From the NCBI GenBank assembly GCA_964580585.1, contig CAZOKZ010000019.1:1-64000 (forward strand): a stretch of 64,000 nucleotides of DNA, given 5' to 3'. The first letter of the stretch is position 1. Each line of letters starts with the position of its first letter. This DNA is from CAZOKZ01 sp964580585. GTDB lineage: Bacteria; Sumerlaeota; Sumerlaeia; SLMS01; JAHLLQ01. Made by a program: the position numbers and the translations under genes. Below are positions 34,847 to 43,971 of the stretch, piece after piece. The notes below the pieces were generated by a model. The model saw nothing but the letters and a program-made list of their open reading frames with translations. It made no database searches and was not told where the DNA came from.

Positions 34847-35422
34847 ATGATGGTGACGATTGCAATTTTGGCGGGTGGGCACAGCACCCGCATGGGGCGC
34901 GACAAGGCTCAATTACCTTGGGGCAAGCTCACATTTCTGGAACATTTGGCCGGGGTGGCCGGAGCGACGGGCCAGCCGGTCAGCGTGGTTGGGCGTGGAC
35001 GCCCCGCCGAATGGAATCTGCCCGAGGTGGATTTCATCACCGACGAAGAACCGGGCATGGGGCCGCTTGGCGGGTTGATCACGGCACTGCGCGAATTCGG
35101 CGGCCCGGTGTTGGCCCTCGGGTGCGATATGCCGATGATGACGACAGAGGCGATTCAGTGGTTGCTCAGCCAAACGGTCGAATGCGCGGCTTACGACGGA
35201 GCGGCAGTGCGGTGTAACGGACGGTTCGAGCCCTTGTTTTCGCTCTACAATCCATCATCGCGTATCTTGGGCGAAGCCCGACTTGCCATGGGTCGTTTTG
35301 CGCTCCAGGGATTAATCGAAAATGGAAATTTCCAAACGCTCGATGCGCCCGAATGGATGGTACCGTTATTGCGCAACGTAAACACACCGGAAGAATTCCA
35401 GGAATTGCAGAAGAACATTTAA
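34847..35422 (+). CDS. mobA: Molybdenum cofactor guanylyltransferase
   Basis: A 191-residue nucleotidyltransferase-fold protein. MobA attaches GMP to molybdopterin to form the dinucleotide cofactor. The signature ILAGGHSTRMGRDKAQLPWG at the N-terminus matches the family LAGGxSxRMGxDKA motif, followed by LGCDMPMM with the metal-binding Asp. Length is normal. ATG 34847 follows AGGAG by eight bases. No other molybdenum cofactor gene is nearby. It is divergent from the metal ABC operon with shared regulatory DNA between. Confidence 0.85.
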   Translation: MMVTIAILAGGHSTRMGRDKAQLPWGKLTFLEHLAGVAGATGQPVSVVGRGRPAEWNLPEVDFITDEEPGMGPLGGLITALREFGGPVLALGCDMPMMTTEAIQWLLSQTVECAAYDGAAVRCNGRFEPLFSLYNPSSRILGEARLAMGRFALQGLIENGNFQTLDAPEWMVPLLRNVNTPEEFQELQKNI

Positions 35423-35442
35423 CGGGAACGGAAAAAAATATC

Positions 35443-35490
35443 ACCACAAAGGCGCTAAGGCACAAAGATTCGCAAAGAAAAAAAGTTAGA
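35443..35490. repeat. ACCACAAAGGC-type low-complexity repeat
   Basis: ACCACAAAGGCGCTAAGGCAC and following CAAAG repeats lie between mobA and the phosphatase gene. The ACCAC-N-AAGGC core is shared with the hairpin repeat at 1292. The open frame crossing it is judged non-coding. Confidence 0.5.
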
Positions 35491-35502
35491 AACGAAGGCG
35501 TT

Positions 35503-36210
35503 GTGTCATTGAAATATGGATTCATCTTTAGCATAATTGGCGGTTATTTCGGGTGGTGTGCCACACATTCGCTGCCTTGGCTGGTTCGCGTGGCGTGCGG
35601 ACATGTGGCGTTGGCGTTCTTCCTACTAGCATTGGCTTACTTGACACAGCGTCCCAGTTTGCTGGGCAAACGCACGAATGGATCGCTTTCCCTTGCCAGT
35701 TGGGTAATTTATCTCCCTTACCACTTGTTAAACCACGTGCTATTGCGCTTCACGCATTTGATAATGCGCGAAGCGAATTACCACGAAATCATCCCTGGAC
35801 TCTTTTTGGGCAGGCGATTACTTTCTCATGAAGCCAAACAATTACTGAACAATCAACAGGTTGCTGTTCTGGATTTGACTGCGGAAATTTCCGAGCTTTC
35901 GATGCTGCGAAATCAGCCTTACTTTTGCATTCCTTTACTCGATGCGACGCCTCCCACTCCAGAGCAACTCGTTGAAGCGTGTAAGTGGATCGAAGCGCAA
36001 AAGGAAAACGGTGCCGTCTATGTCCATTGCGTGGCGGGCCATGGACGAAGCGCAACAGTCTTGGCTGCATACCTGATTTGGATAAAGAGTGCTGAAGACA
36101 TTGCAACGGCGCTGAAAATTATTCGTTCCAGCCGCCCAGGCATTTCGCTCTCGAGCGAACAACATCAGTCTCTGGAGAGCTTTTCACGCGGTGGTCAAAT
36201 TCCCACCTGA
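35503..36210 (+). CDS. Membrane-anchored dual-specificity protein phosphatase
   Basis: A 235-residue protein: two or three N-terminal hydrophobic segments (residues about 4-75) followed by a dual-specificity phosphatase domain. The catalytic loop is VHCVAGHGRSATV, the H-C-x5-R-S signature with nucleophilic Cys and phosphate-binding Arg; the general acid Asp is probably in LLDATPPT. It could remove phosphate from protein Ser/Thr/Tyr, lipids or polyphosphoinositides. The start is uncertain: GTG 35503 (GAAGG upstream) or TTG 35509; sequence further upstream is a non-coding repeat. It could oppose a membrane-bound kinase such as the one at 18678, which is inference only. Confidence 0.8.
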   Translation: MSLKYGFIFSIIGGYFGWCATHSLPWLVRVACGHVALAFFLLALAYLTQRPSLLGKRTNGSLSLASWVIYLPYHLLNHVLLRFTHLIMREANYHEIIPGLFLGRRLLSHEAKQLLNNQQVAVLDLTAEISELSMLRNQPYFCIPLLDATPPTPEQLVEACKWIEAQKENGAVYVHCVAGHGRSATVLAAYLIWIKSAEDIATALKIIRSSRPGISLSSEQHQSLESFSRGGQIPT

Positions 36211-36274
36211 TTCCCTTGCTTGTCGGCACTTGTTTCGCTAATATTTCACCAACATTCCGACTGCGAAGCAAACT

Positions 36275-38377
36275 ATGCCCTCCTCTCGTCCTCCTCAACG
36301 TCCCCGCACACTGAATTCCCGTCCCGACGAATCGTCGGATCGTGAATTGCTCCACGCGATATTACCGGCAGCCAACGATCCGAACGCAGTGCCCTTTCGG
36401 GTGACGAGCGACTTCACGCCACAAGGCGATCAACCCGTTGCGATCGAGCAATTGGTACGTGGGCTTGGTAACGATTTGCCCGCGCAAACATTGCTTGGCG
36501 CTACGGGCACGGGAAAAACGTTTACCATTGCGAACGTGATCGAAGCGATCAATCGCCCGACGCTGGTACTTGCGCCAAATAAAACGTTGGCGGCGCAATT
36601 ATACCGCGAGTTCAAAGAATTTTTCCCCGACAATGCCGTCGAATATTTCGTTTCGTATTATGATTATTATCAACCCGAAGCGTATTTGCCATCGACGGAT
36701 ACGTTCATCGAAAAAGATTCGTCCATTAATGACGAGTTGGACAAGTTGCGTTTAAGCGCCACGAAATCGTTGCTCGAACGCCGCGATGTTGTGGTCGTTG
36801 CCAGCGTTTCCTGTATTTACGGCATTGGCTCGCCGACAGAATTTCACTCGATGTGTTTGTTTTTACGCGAAGGCGATCAACTGTCGCGCGACGATGTCAT
36901 GCGACGCCTGGTTGAAATTCAATACGAGCGAAGCGATGCCGATTTTTACCGCGGAACGTTTCGAGTGCGCGGCGACGTGCTCGATGTGTTTCCTGCGTAC
37001 GAAGAACGACGTGCGATTCGTATCGAGTTTTTCGGCGACGAAATCGATTCGATCTGCGAACTCGATTCGCTGACCGGAGAACGCGTGCAACGTATCAAAC
37101 GCGCGGTGATTTATCCAACAAGCGTTTACGCGACGAGCAAGGACACGCTCGAACGCGCGATCAAAGACATCGAGGCCGAACTCGTCCAACGCGTGCGCGA
37201 GTTCGAAGATCTAAATAAACTTGTCGAAGCGCAACGTCTGAAGCAACGCACGGATTATGATATCGAAATGTTGCGCGAGATGGGCGTATGTTACGGGATT
37301 GAAAATTATTCCCGTCATTTGTCGGGTCGCGCCGAAGGCGAACCGCCGTACACATTGCTGGATTATTTTCCCGATGATTTTTTAATGGTGATCGATGAAA
37401 GCCACATCGCCGTGCCACAAATCGGCGCCATGTATCATGGCGATCGTAGTCGCAAAGAAACGCTCGTCAATTTCGGATTTCGACTTCCCTCTGCGCTCGA
37501 TAATCGACCTCTTAAATTCCAGGAATTCGAGAAACGTTTAAATCAAGTAATCTTCGTTAGCGCAACACCTGCCAATTATGAACTTGAACGTTCCGGTGGT
37601 GTGATTGTCGAGCAAATCATTCGTCCAACGGGATTGCTTGACCCGCGTATTGAAGTCCGTCCCGTCGATGGGCAAGTGCAAGATTTGGTCGAGGAAATTC
37701 GCCAACGTGTCGAACGAAACGAGCGCGTTCTTGTAACGACATTAACAAAACGTTTTGCGGAAGAGTTGACCGATTATCTAAACGAATCAGGCTTGAAATC
37801 GCGCTATATGCACAGCGACATCAAAGTACTCGAACGCGTGGAAATTATCCGTGAATTGCGTTCGGGAAAAGTCGATGTGCTTGTGGGAATCAACCTTTTG
37901 CGCGAAGGACTCGATTTGCCCGAAGTCTCGCTCGTTGCAATTCTCGACGCCGATAAAGAAGGCTTTCTTCGTTCGGGAGTTTCATTAATTCAAACGGTGG
38001 GACGTGCTGCGCGAAACTCTGATGGAACCGTGGTTTTTTATGCCGATCGTATCACCGATTCCATGCAACGCTGCATGGACGAAACCAACCGTCGCCGCGC
38101 GATTCAGGAAGAACACAACGTAGCGAATAATATTACACCGCAAACCATTCGCAAGGCCGTGAAACAAATTATCGAAACGGCGTACGAGTCGGATGGCGAT
38201 TTGGAATTGCTCGTTGCTGAACCGGGCGAAGAGTACATGACAAAGCCGCAAGTATTCAAACGGCTCGAAGCCATTCGTAAAGAAATGAAACAGGCCGCGC
38301 AGCAACTTGACTTTGAACTCGCCGCCGTTTTGCGCGACCAATTAAAAGCGTGGGAAAAACGATATCAGGAATTGTAG
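36275..38377 (+). CDS. uvrB: Excinuclease ABC subunit B
   Basis: The 700-residue helicase-like damage-verification subunit of nucleotide excision repair. It shows Walker A GATGTGKTF, the beta-hairpin motif YYDYYQPEAYLP used for strand separation, the helicase motifs LAPNKTLAAQ, VIDESH and QTVGRAARN, and a C-terminal UVR domain (LDFELAAVLRDQ) that binds UvrC. A 40-residue N-terminal extension precedes the normal start region, so a later start is possible. Its stop codon directly abuts that of the convergent lepB. Confidence 0.96.
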   Translation: MPSSRPPQRPRTLNSRPDESSDRELLHAILPAANDPNAVPFRVTSDFTPQGDQPVAIEQLVRGLGNDLPAQTLLGATGTGKTFTIANVIEAINRPTLVLAPNKTLAAQLYREFKEFFPDNAVEYFVSYYDYYQPEAYLPSTDTFIEKDSSINDELDKLRLSATKSLLERRDVVVVASVSCIYGIGSPTEFHSMCLFLREGDQLSRDDVMRRLVEIQYERSDADFYRGTFRVRGDVLDVFPAYEERRAIRIEFFGDEIDSICELDSLTGERVQRIKRAVIYPTSVYATSKDTLERAIKDIEAELVQRVREFEDLNKLVEAQRLKQRTDYDIEMLREMGVCYGIENYSRHLSGRAEGEPPYTLLDYFPDDFLMVIDESHIAVPQIGAMYHGDRSRKETLVNFGFRLPSALDNRPLKFQEFEKRLNQVIFVSATPANYELERSGGVIVEQIIRPTGLLDPRIEVRPVDGQVQDLVEEIRQRVERNERVLVTTLTKRFAEELTDYLNESGLKSRYMHSDIKVLERVEIIRELRSGKVDVLVGINLLREGLDLPEVSLVAILDADKEGFLRSGVSLIQTVGRAARNSDGTVVFYADRITDSMQRCMDETNRRRAIQEEHNVANNITPQTIRKAVKQIIETAYESDGDLELLVAEPGEEYMTKPQVFKRLEAIRKEMKQAAQQLDFELAAVLRDQLKAWEKRYQEL

Positions 38378-39406
38378 CTATTCCTCGTTTCCATTCTCTA
38401 AAAACCCAAACTTCCTTAGCGGGAAATATCGGAAGATTGCTTTGCCGCGCAGGTGATTGAGTGGCACGGGGCCGAAGTATCGGCTGTCGCGCGAAGACAT
38501 CTGGTTGTCGCCAAACATCATCACAGCGTCTTCGGGCACTTCGTATGTTTCCGATTCGGCGTACCCTTCCGGCTCGGGAATCCCCAGACCCTTCAAACTG
38601 TTTTTCGGAAAATGGTGCAGGCGCGGAAACGGCGTGTCGGCAATTTCCTCACCGTTGATCATCACCGGTTGGCTGCGAATGATTAATTCGACACCGCCGA
38701 ACTTGTCCGGCGTCAGACGGTTTTCATCGCCGGGTTTGTGTTCGGTGTACATTTCGACGGGTCGCAGGGTGATCTCGTCGCCGGGCAATCCAACGCAGCG
38801 TTTGATGAAAACGGGTTTGTTTACGTCGAACGGATATTGAGGCGGACGATCGGGAACTTTGAACACGGCGATGTCCCCGCGTTCGGGTGGCGAAAACCAG
38901 TAGGAAAACTTGTTCACCATGATCATGTCGCGGCGACCTTTTCCCTGGTTTGTCGGATTGCGAAAAATGCTGCGCGCCACATCGTTTGGATTGGTCAAAA
39001 TCAGTTGCGTTTCGAACTTGCCTTCTGCGTTGCGCAAATGCACCTGGAGGTAACTCGTCACACCCATCGGCGGCAGCACGACGATGTCGTCCTGCCCATC
39101 GCCGTCCCAGTCGTATTCCGTCACTTGGCGAGCTTCATCGCCGATCAAGGCTGGCGTCATTGATCCCGTCGGGATCATGAACAGCTCGAACACAAACGTG
39201 CGGATAAACATGGCGAGCAAAAAAGCGAAAAACAACGCATCCGCCCAGCCGCGAATGGTGCGCAAAAAACCCTCGGGAGCCTCGTCTTCGCCGCCGCCCG
39301 CCTCCGGCTCCTTTCCTTTCATCCGGCGCTCGCGCCGCTCGCGAATGCGTTGCAGCGACTGGTCAGCCGATTCGGATGCGGCGCTGTTTTCGGGGGTGGA
39401 TGGCAT
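38378..39406 (-). CDS. lepB: Signal peptidase I with an inserted FG-GAP-like repeat
   Basis: A 342-residue signal peptidase I that removes signal peptides of Sec-exported proteins. One membrane helix (about 57-76) leads to box B MIPTGSMTPAL with nucleophile Ser82; box D FIKRCVGLPGD has general base Lys202; box E is GDNQMSSRDSR. A cytoplasmic charged N-terminus of about 50 residues is present. Odd feature: between Ser82 and the usual MIMVNKFSYWF strand lies an insert, residues about 93-158, beginning with DWDGDGQDDIVVLPP and ending LRNAEGKF, which matches a calcium-binding FG-GAP/VCBS repeat. ATG 39406 follows GGAG by eight bases. Gene 39480-40025 lies just upstream, 73 bp away, on the same strand. 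Confidence 0.93.
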   Translation of the reverse strand: MPSTPENSAASESADQSLQRIRERRERRMKGKEPEAGGGEDEAPEGFLRTIRGWADALFFAFLLAMFIRTFVFELFMIPTGSMTPALIGDEARQVTEYDWDGDGQDDIVVLPPMGVTSYLQVHLRNAEGKFETQLILTNPNDVARSIFRNPTNQGKGRRDMIMVNKFSYWFSPPERGDIAVFKVPDRPPQYPFDVNKPVFIKRCVGLPGDEITLRPVEMYTEHKPGDENRLTPDKFGGVELIIRSQPVMINGEEIADTPFPRLHHFPKNSLKGLGIPEPEGYAESETYEVPEDAVMMFGDNQMSSRDSRYFGPVPLNHLRGKAIFRYFPLRKFGFLENGNEE

Positions 39407-39479
39407 AAACGAATGCTCCAATGGAAAGTGGGCGTCCCGCCCGTTTAGAAAATTTACCTGAGCGGGCAAGGTGCCCGTA

Positions 39480-40025
39480 TTAATCCAGCGGCGCGGATTC
39501 GGCAGCGTCTTTACTGGGCGCATACTCGTGCAACTGACCGTCGAGTTGTTCCTTGATATTCACAAACGACACCGCATCCAACGGCAAATCCGGCACCAGG
39601 TACGTTTCCTGGGTCGGCTGGTGGAAAAACTTCAACTCGCCTGGATTGCCCTGACCCGCAAACGTCAAAATCCGGTACTTCATCAACAAATGCGCCAGCA
39701 AAAACAAATGCGGCGCCAACTCGGCGTCCTGGCGCGAGTAAAGCGCATTGAACAGCGCCCACAACGCCTCGTTGCGTTCCGCCTTCGCCAGCTTGCGCGC
39801 CTCCGGGCTAGGGCCCTCCTGATACCGGCGCGTAATCCAGTAGCAGAAGTAATCCTTGTGGCCCATCTTGCTCCAGCACGTCGGACAAATATCCTGACGG
39901 ATGGCTTCTTCTTTTTCCGACAATTTCAACATCGACGGATGCCGGTCCACATCGGACAAATTCGTGCCGCAAACCAGACACGCTCGGCCCGCGCGCCGAA
40001 ATTGAAGATAACTGTCCATGCTCAT
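39480..40025 (-). CDS. Hypothetical protein with two CxxC motifs
   Basis: A 181-residue soluble protein of unknown function. The N-terminal third holds two CxxC pairs, CLVC and CPTC, separated by about 30 residues, consistent with a zinc ribbon. The middle is helical and charged; the C-terminal part ends in an acidic, alanine-rich tail. ATG 40025 is used; the next Met (40019) and an upstream ATG (40058) are alternatives. It lies immediately upstream of lepB on the same strand and is divergent from the beta-helix protein at 40219. Confidence 0.6.
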   Translation of the reverse strand: MSMDSYLQFRRAGRACLVCGTNLSDVDRHPSMLKLSEKEEAIRQDICPTCWSKMGHKDYFCYWITRRYQEGPSPEARKLAKAERNEALWALFNALYSRQDAELAPHLFLLAHLLMKYRILTFAGQGNPGELKFFHQPTQETYLVPDLPLDAVSFVNIKEQLDGQLHEYAPSKDAAESAPLD

Positions 40026-40218
40026 ACGCGTGAAACCCCAGAGGGAAAACGTTCCCATCGATATTGGCAGCTTGTGGCCCGCCGTCAACGGAGAGTTGCG
40101 GGAATCGCCGCCCGTGAAAGCGGATAACAACGAGAGCAATTGACATTTTTGGCAAAAAGCCCGATACTCCCAGCAAACCGATTTGGAGGCTGGTTGAAAA
40201 CCGCAGGGGGGAATTAAC

Positions 40219-43200
40219 ATGAAAATCAGATGGAACTTATTCCGGCTGGGAGCTCTCGTCGCCGGACTCGCGCTACTGCACACGGCAGGATGGAGCACCG
40301 TGTACTACGTCGATGGCCAATACGGCAACGACGCGAACGATGGCAAATCGTGGGGGAAGGCGGTGAAGACGATTAAGGCAGGCTTTGGGAAGTTTTATCC
40401 ACAAGGCGCCTACGATGAATTATGGGTTCGGAAAGGAGTTTATCGTGAGACATGGGATGCGGAAGGAGGTTATCTTTTACCAGCACGAGCAGGCGCAATC
40501 TATGGAGGTTTCTCAGGATGGGAAACCAATTCAGGCGAACGAGATACATCCAGTCCATGGAACACGGTATTAATCGCAGTAGACAATCCTACCGGTCCAA
40601 AAGCAGCCATTATTGGAACATACTATTTGAAGATGAGCGATATGACAATTGTCGGTGGACGATCCGAAGGCCAAGGTGGTGCGATAAGGATGTGGGGCAA
40701 CGGTAATCTTATACTTATTAATTGTATATTTTATGATAACACCGCAATTCAAGGTGGTGCCGTCTATATGGATTCAAGCGGCGCAATTGCTTCGAACGAT
40801 TGCGTTTTTATCAACAATCATGCAGAGTTAGAAGGTGGAGGGGTTTTTGAAAATTCTAACCATTCAAGTGGTAATAATGGAGGGTACAAACGGGTAAAAT
40901 TTGTTGGTAACACGGCGTTATCCGGTGGTGGAATATACTTTAAGCGAAACAATTATGATGATATAGCTAATACTTTGTTCGCACGAAATGGTGCGAAATC
41001 CTACGGCGGTGCAATCTTTATTCAAAATGGCCGACCATGGATTTCGGGAACCAGTATTGTAGAAAATACAGCGAAAAAGGGAGGTGGTTTGTTCTTGGTA
41101 GGTGAGAATTCCAAAGAGGGCATTCAATCTACGCCACAGATTATAGGTTGTATCATATCTGACAATACAAACTTTGGTATTTATGGTTCAGGTCGAACTG
41201 GGGATAATACGAAATTTTCAAATTTACCCGAGTCTTTAACTTATACATTAATTAATAATCCAAGCGGTGAACTGTATTCCGAATATTTTGGGTTGCTTGA
41301 CGATCTTGCTTCTATCGAAGCTATCAACTCTAAATACTCCTCAAATCGGAAAGGCAATCCTCAATTTTATATTAATAGCGACCAACGGATTTTTGCTCAA
41401 ATTAGTGGAGCAATTTATGATTCATCTATTGAGCAGACGGTACTTGCCCTCGACCAAGTGGATTTCCGTTTGGAAGAACTCAAAGGTCAAATTGTAGCGT
41501 TAGGTGATATAGATAAGCAATATACAGTCATCGTGGGAAATACCTCTAACACCATATCAGTATTAGGAAACCATAGAAAATATGGAAATGGAGGAGGATG
41601 CGAATTTATGGATTATCGCATCCCCAACGATTCTATCGCAAGAAGTAGTGGAAGTGGATTTTGGTTGCATGCTGGCAATGTGGATATTCGAAATATTCCA
41701 CGATACGATAGCAATGGATGGGATATGGGTGCGTATGAATATGGATTTGGTGAAATTGAACCATATATTACTGAGATAAAAGTGATTAGCGCAACTACAA
41801 TTGAAGTATCTTACAACATACCTATGCGGAATACAACTTCTACCAATTTTATTCTCAGCGGTTCGGGAAAAGGAACATGTATAGCGTATCCTGATTATGT
41901 TGGAATTGTTGATTCTAAGACTCATAAATTGCATTGGAACACCGGTGAAATGAAAACGGGAGGTGATCTTAATATTATTGCACGTGGTTTGGAATCGGAA
42001 GAGCATCGCTATCCTCTATTGCAACCTTCGACCTTTTCTCTTCCCGGCGCGGCCATCGGAACGCCGCCACAGTTTGCCGCGTTTACGGTGAAAAATTCTC
42101 AAAATATATTACTCTATTTCACCGAACCGATGATTGGCTCCACTCTGACGACAAATAAAATTAGCATCTCCGGAACGGGCCAAGGTACGCTTGCTGCGCA
42201 TCCCGACCGTATTTTGCCGCGCGATAATCGTATTTACCTGGTTCAATGGAACACTGGGTCGATGATTCAAGGCGCAGATATTCAACTGACGCTCGATAAT
42301 ACAATTACCGACTTGGCGGGTAATGCGCTCGCCGAACCGTATTCGATTTCGCTTCAAGGCGTCGGCGTTGGAGCACAACCGCCATCGATGATTTGCCAAA
42401 CGGACTTGGGCGAAGTGTGGGGGATTCCGCTCGGACCGCAATCGCTTGGCGCACCGCAAAAAATTGGCAACCTCGGGTTTCGGCATTCGGCGGCCGACGG
42501 CTGGCAAACGTTCGCGGGCGATTTCAGCGGCGACCACTGGACCGACGTTGCCACGGTTACGCCTTGGGGAGAATTGTGGCTTTCGCTCAACCAACAAAAT
42601 GGCACGTTCACCGAACCCGCGAAATTGGGAACCAACTTTATTTACGACTTGCCGAACGGGTGGATGAATTTTGCGGCAGATATAAATGGCGATGCGCGGT
42701 GCGACGTGGCCGAAGCGACCGAATTCGGCGATATCTATATTGCACGCAACTTGCCCGACGAATTCCAACCGCTGGACCTCTACCTGGAAGGCCAGTTGTT
42801 CCATCATCCTGCCATTGGCCGCCAGATGGAAACCGGCGACTTTGATGGCGATGGCATAGAAGACTTATTAATGTTCGACTATAATACAAAAAAAGTCGGC
42901 ATTGCCTTTGGCGCACAAAACACGTTGGAAACCTTTCGTTATGTTGATAGCGGTTCGGACGAATTGTTTAGCAATCACTATCCGGTCGTTGGCGATTTCA
43001 ATGGCGATTTGCTTGACGATATTTGCGTGATTGAGGATCCGGAAGAAAACGTGTTTGTGGCCTTGTCGCAAGGGCGCGATGGTTTTGCGGCCGCCAGTTC
43101 GTGGGCGTTTAAATACGGCTTGGAAACCAAACCAACGCGCGGCCAAGGCTGGACGGTTTTTGCCGCCGACGTGAACAATGACGGGCGAGACGATTTGGTG

Positions 43201-43344
43201 CAATTAACCGAATACACCGACGTGTGGGTGGCATACTCGACGGGTTCGAGTTTCCAGTCACCGTTCCAACTGGGTTATGCCGGTTTCCGCAACACGCCGG
43301 AGGGCCCGTGGCGGACGTTTGTGGGGCGGTTTGTGGATCAGTGA
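40219..43344 (+). CDS. Large secreted right-handed beta-helix protein with C-terminal FG-GAP repeats
   Basis: A 1041-residue exported protein. After a signal peptide (about 1-27) come a DUF1565-like start (YYVDGQYGNDANDGKSWGKA) and a parallel beta-helix, recognisable by GGAI/GGGI repeats (QGGAIRMWGNGNLILINCIF, GGGIYFKRNN, YGGAIFIQNG). Two Big_5/SbsA-like Ig domains follow (about 505-710), then five FG-GAP-type repeats with calcium motifs (GDFSGDHWTDVATV, ADINGDARCDVAEA, GDFDGDGIEDLLMF, GDFNGDLLDDICVI, ADVNNDGRDDLVQL). The protein ends GFRNTPEGPWRTFVGRFVDQ, nearly the same ending as the secreted protein at 56429. The coding DNA of the beta-helix (about 40400-42040) is clearly AT-rich compared with both ends. 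Role is probably polysaccharide binding or adhesion. Confidence 0.85.
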   Translation: MKIRWNLFRLGALVAGLALLHTAGWSTVYYVDGQYGNDANDGKSWGKAVKTIKAGFGKFYPQGAYDELWVRKGVYRETWDAEGGYLLPARAGAIYGGFSGWETNSGERDTSSPWNTVLIAVDNPTGPKAAIIGTYYLKMSDMTIVGGRSEGQGGAIRMWGNGNLILINCIFYDNTAIQGGAVYMDSSGAIASNDCVFINNHAELEGGGVFENSNHSSGNNGGYKRVKFVGNTALSGGGIYFKRNNYDDIANTLFARNGAKSYGGAIFIQNGRPWISGTSIVENTAKKGGGLFLVGENSKEGIQSTPQIIGCIISDNTNFGIYGSGRTGDNTKFSNLPESLTYTLINNPSGELYSEYFGLLDDLASIEAINSKYSSNRKGNPQFYINSDQRIFAQISGAIYDSSIEQTVLALDQVDFRLEELKGQIVALGDIDKQYTVIVGNTSNTISVLGNHRKYGNGGGCEFMDYRIPNDSIARSSGSGFWLHAGNVDIRNIPRYDSNGWDMGAYEYGFGEIEPYITEIKVISATTIEVSYNIPMRNTTSTNFILSGSGKGTCIAYPDYVGIVDSKTHKLHWNTGEMKTGGDLNIIARGLESEEHRYPLLQPSTFSLPGAAIGTPPQFAAFTVKNSQNILLYFTEPMIGSTLTTNKISISGTGQGTLAAHPDRILPRDNRIYLVQWNTGSMIQGADIQLTLDNTITDLAGNALAEPYSISLQGVGVGAQPPSMICQTDLGEVWGIPLGPQSLGAPQKIGNLGFRHSAADGWQTFAGDFSGDHWTDVATVTPWGELWLSLNQQNGTFTEPAKLGTNFIYDLPNGWMNFAADINGDARCDVAEATEFGDIYIARNLPDEFQPLDLYLEGQLFHHPAIGRQMETGDFDGDGIEDLLMFDYNTKKVGIAFGAQNTLETFRYVDSGSDELFSNHYPVVGDFNGDLLDDICVIEDPEENVFVALSQGRDGFAAASSWAFKYGLETKPTRGQGWTVFAADVNNDGRDDLVQLTEYTDVWVAYSTGSSFQSPFQLGYAGFRNTPEGPWRTFVGRFVDQ

Positions 43345-43366
43345 TTGGGCAGCGCGGAAGAATTTA

Positions 43367-43930
43367 TCAAGTTTCAAACTCGTTCTCTTCTTCAAAAGCT
43401 TCGATCGCGTACATGAACCGAATCATCTCGGATAGTTTTGCGACGCTTGGCCCGTTCAGATTAGTACCATACCGGGGATCGTAATGAACTACATAATCGG
43501 AGGCGAGTTTATACCCCCTATCGGGATCGTTCGAATAATAAAGACCGATTTCAAACGCCTTTTCGATAAGGAGCAAATTCCAATTCTTGATGATTCTTAC
43601 CGGCCCCCATCGTTGTTGTTCATATTCGTTTTGAAATGCGCGTAGTTGGCGAAGCAAGGCTTCGGTCCGTTCGCGGTCGAGCGTCGGCTGAAACTTATCC
43701 AAAACCTTCAGCAGTTGCCTCGCTTGTTTAAATAATTCGGCTGCTTCGCCGACGGTTTTTCCTTTTCGAGAGACAGCCCGCGATGCCACCCAAATGGCGA
43801 ACGCCATCAAACGCCCCGGATGCTGGCGGAACCATTTTTTCAAGACCGTCAAACGTGTTTGGTTGGCTTGTCCTTTGTCTTGAATTAGTTGGACAATCTC
43901 GAGGAGTTTTTCCGGTATATTGGTTCTCAT
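43367..43930 (-). CDS. Hypothetical protein downstream of the restriction-modification gene
   Basis: A 187-residue, mostly helical, basic-then-acidic soluble protein with no recognised family. There is no signal peptide or membrane helix. It follows the restriction-modification gene by 41 bp on the same strand, so it is likely co-transcribed and may be an accessory or passenger gene of that system. It ends with an acidic stretch (AFEEENEFET) and is convergent with the beta-helix gene, 22 bp away. Confidence 0.6.
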   Translation of the reverse strand: MRTNIPEKLLEIVQLIQDKGQANQTRLTVLKKWFRQHPGRLMAFAIWVASRAVSRKGKTVGEAAELFKQARQLLKVLDKFQPTLDRERTEALLRQLRAFQNEYEQQRWGPVRIIKNWNLLLIEKAFEIGLYYSNDPDRGYKLASDYVVHYDPRYGTNLNGPSVAKLSEMIRFMYAIEAFEEENEFET

Positions 43931-43971
43931 GGTTCATTCGGGATTTCTTTTGAAAGAAGGTGATGTGAAAT

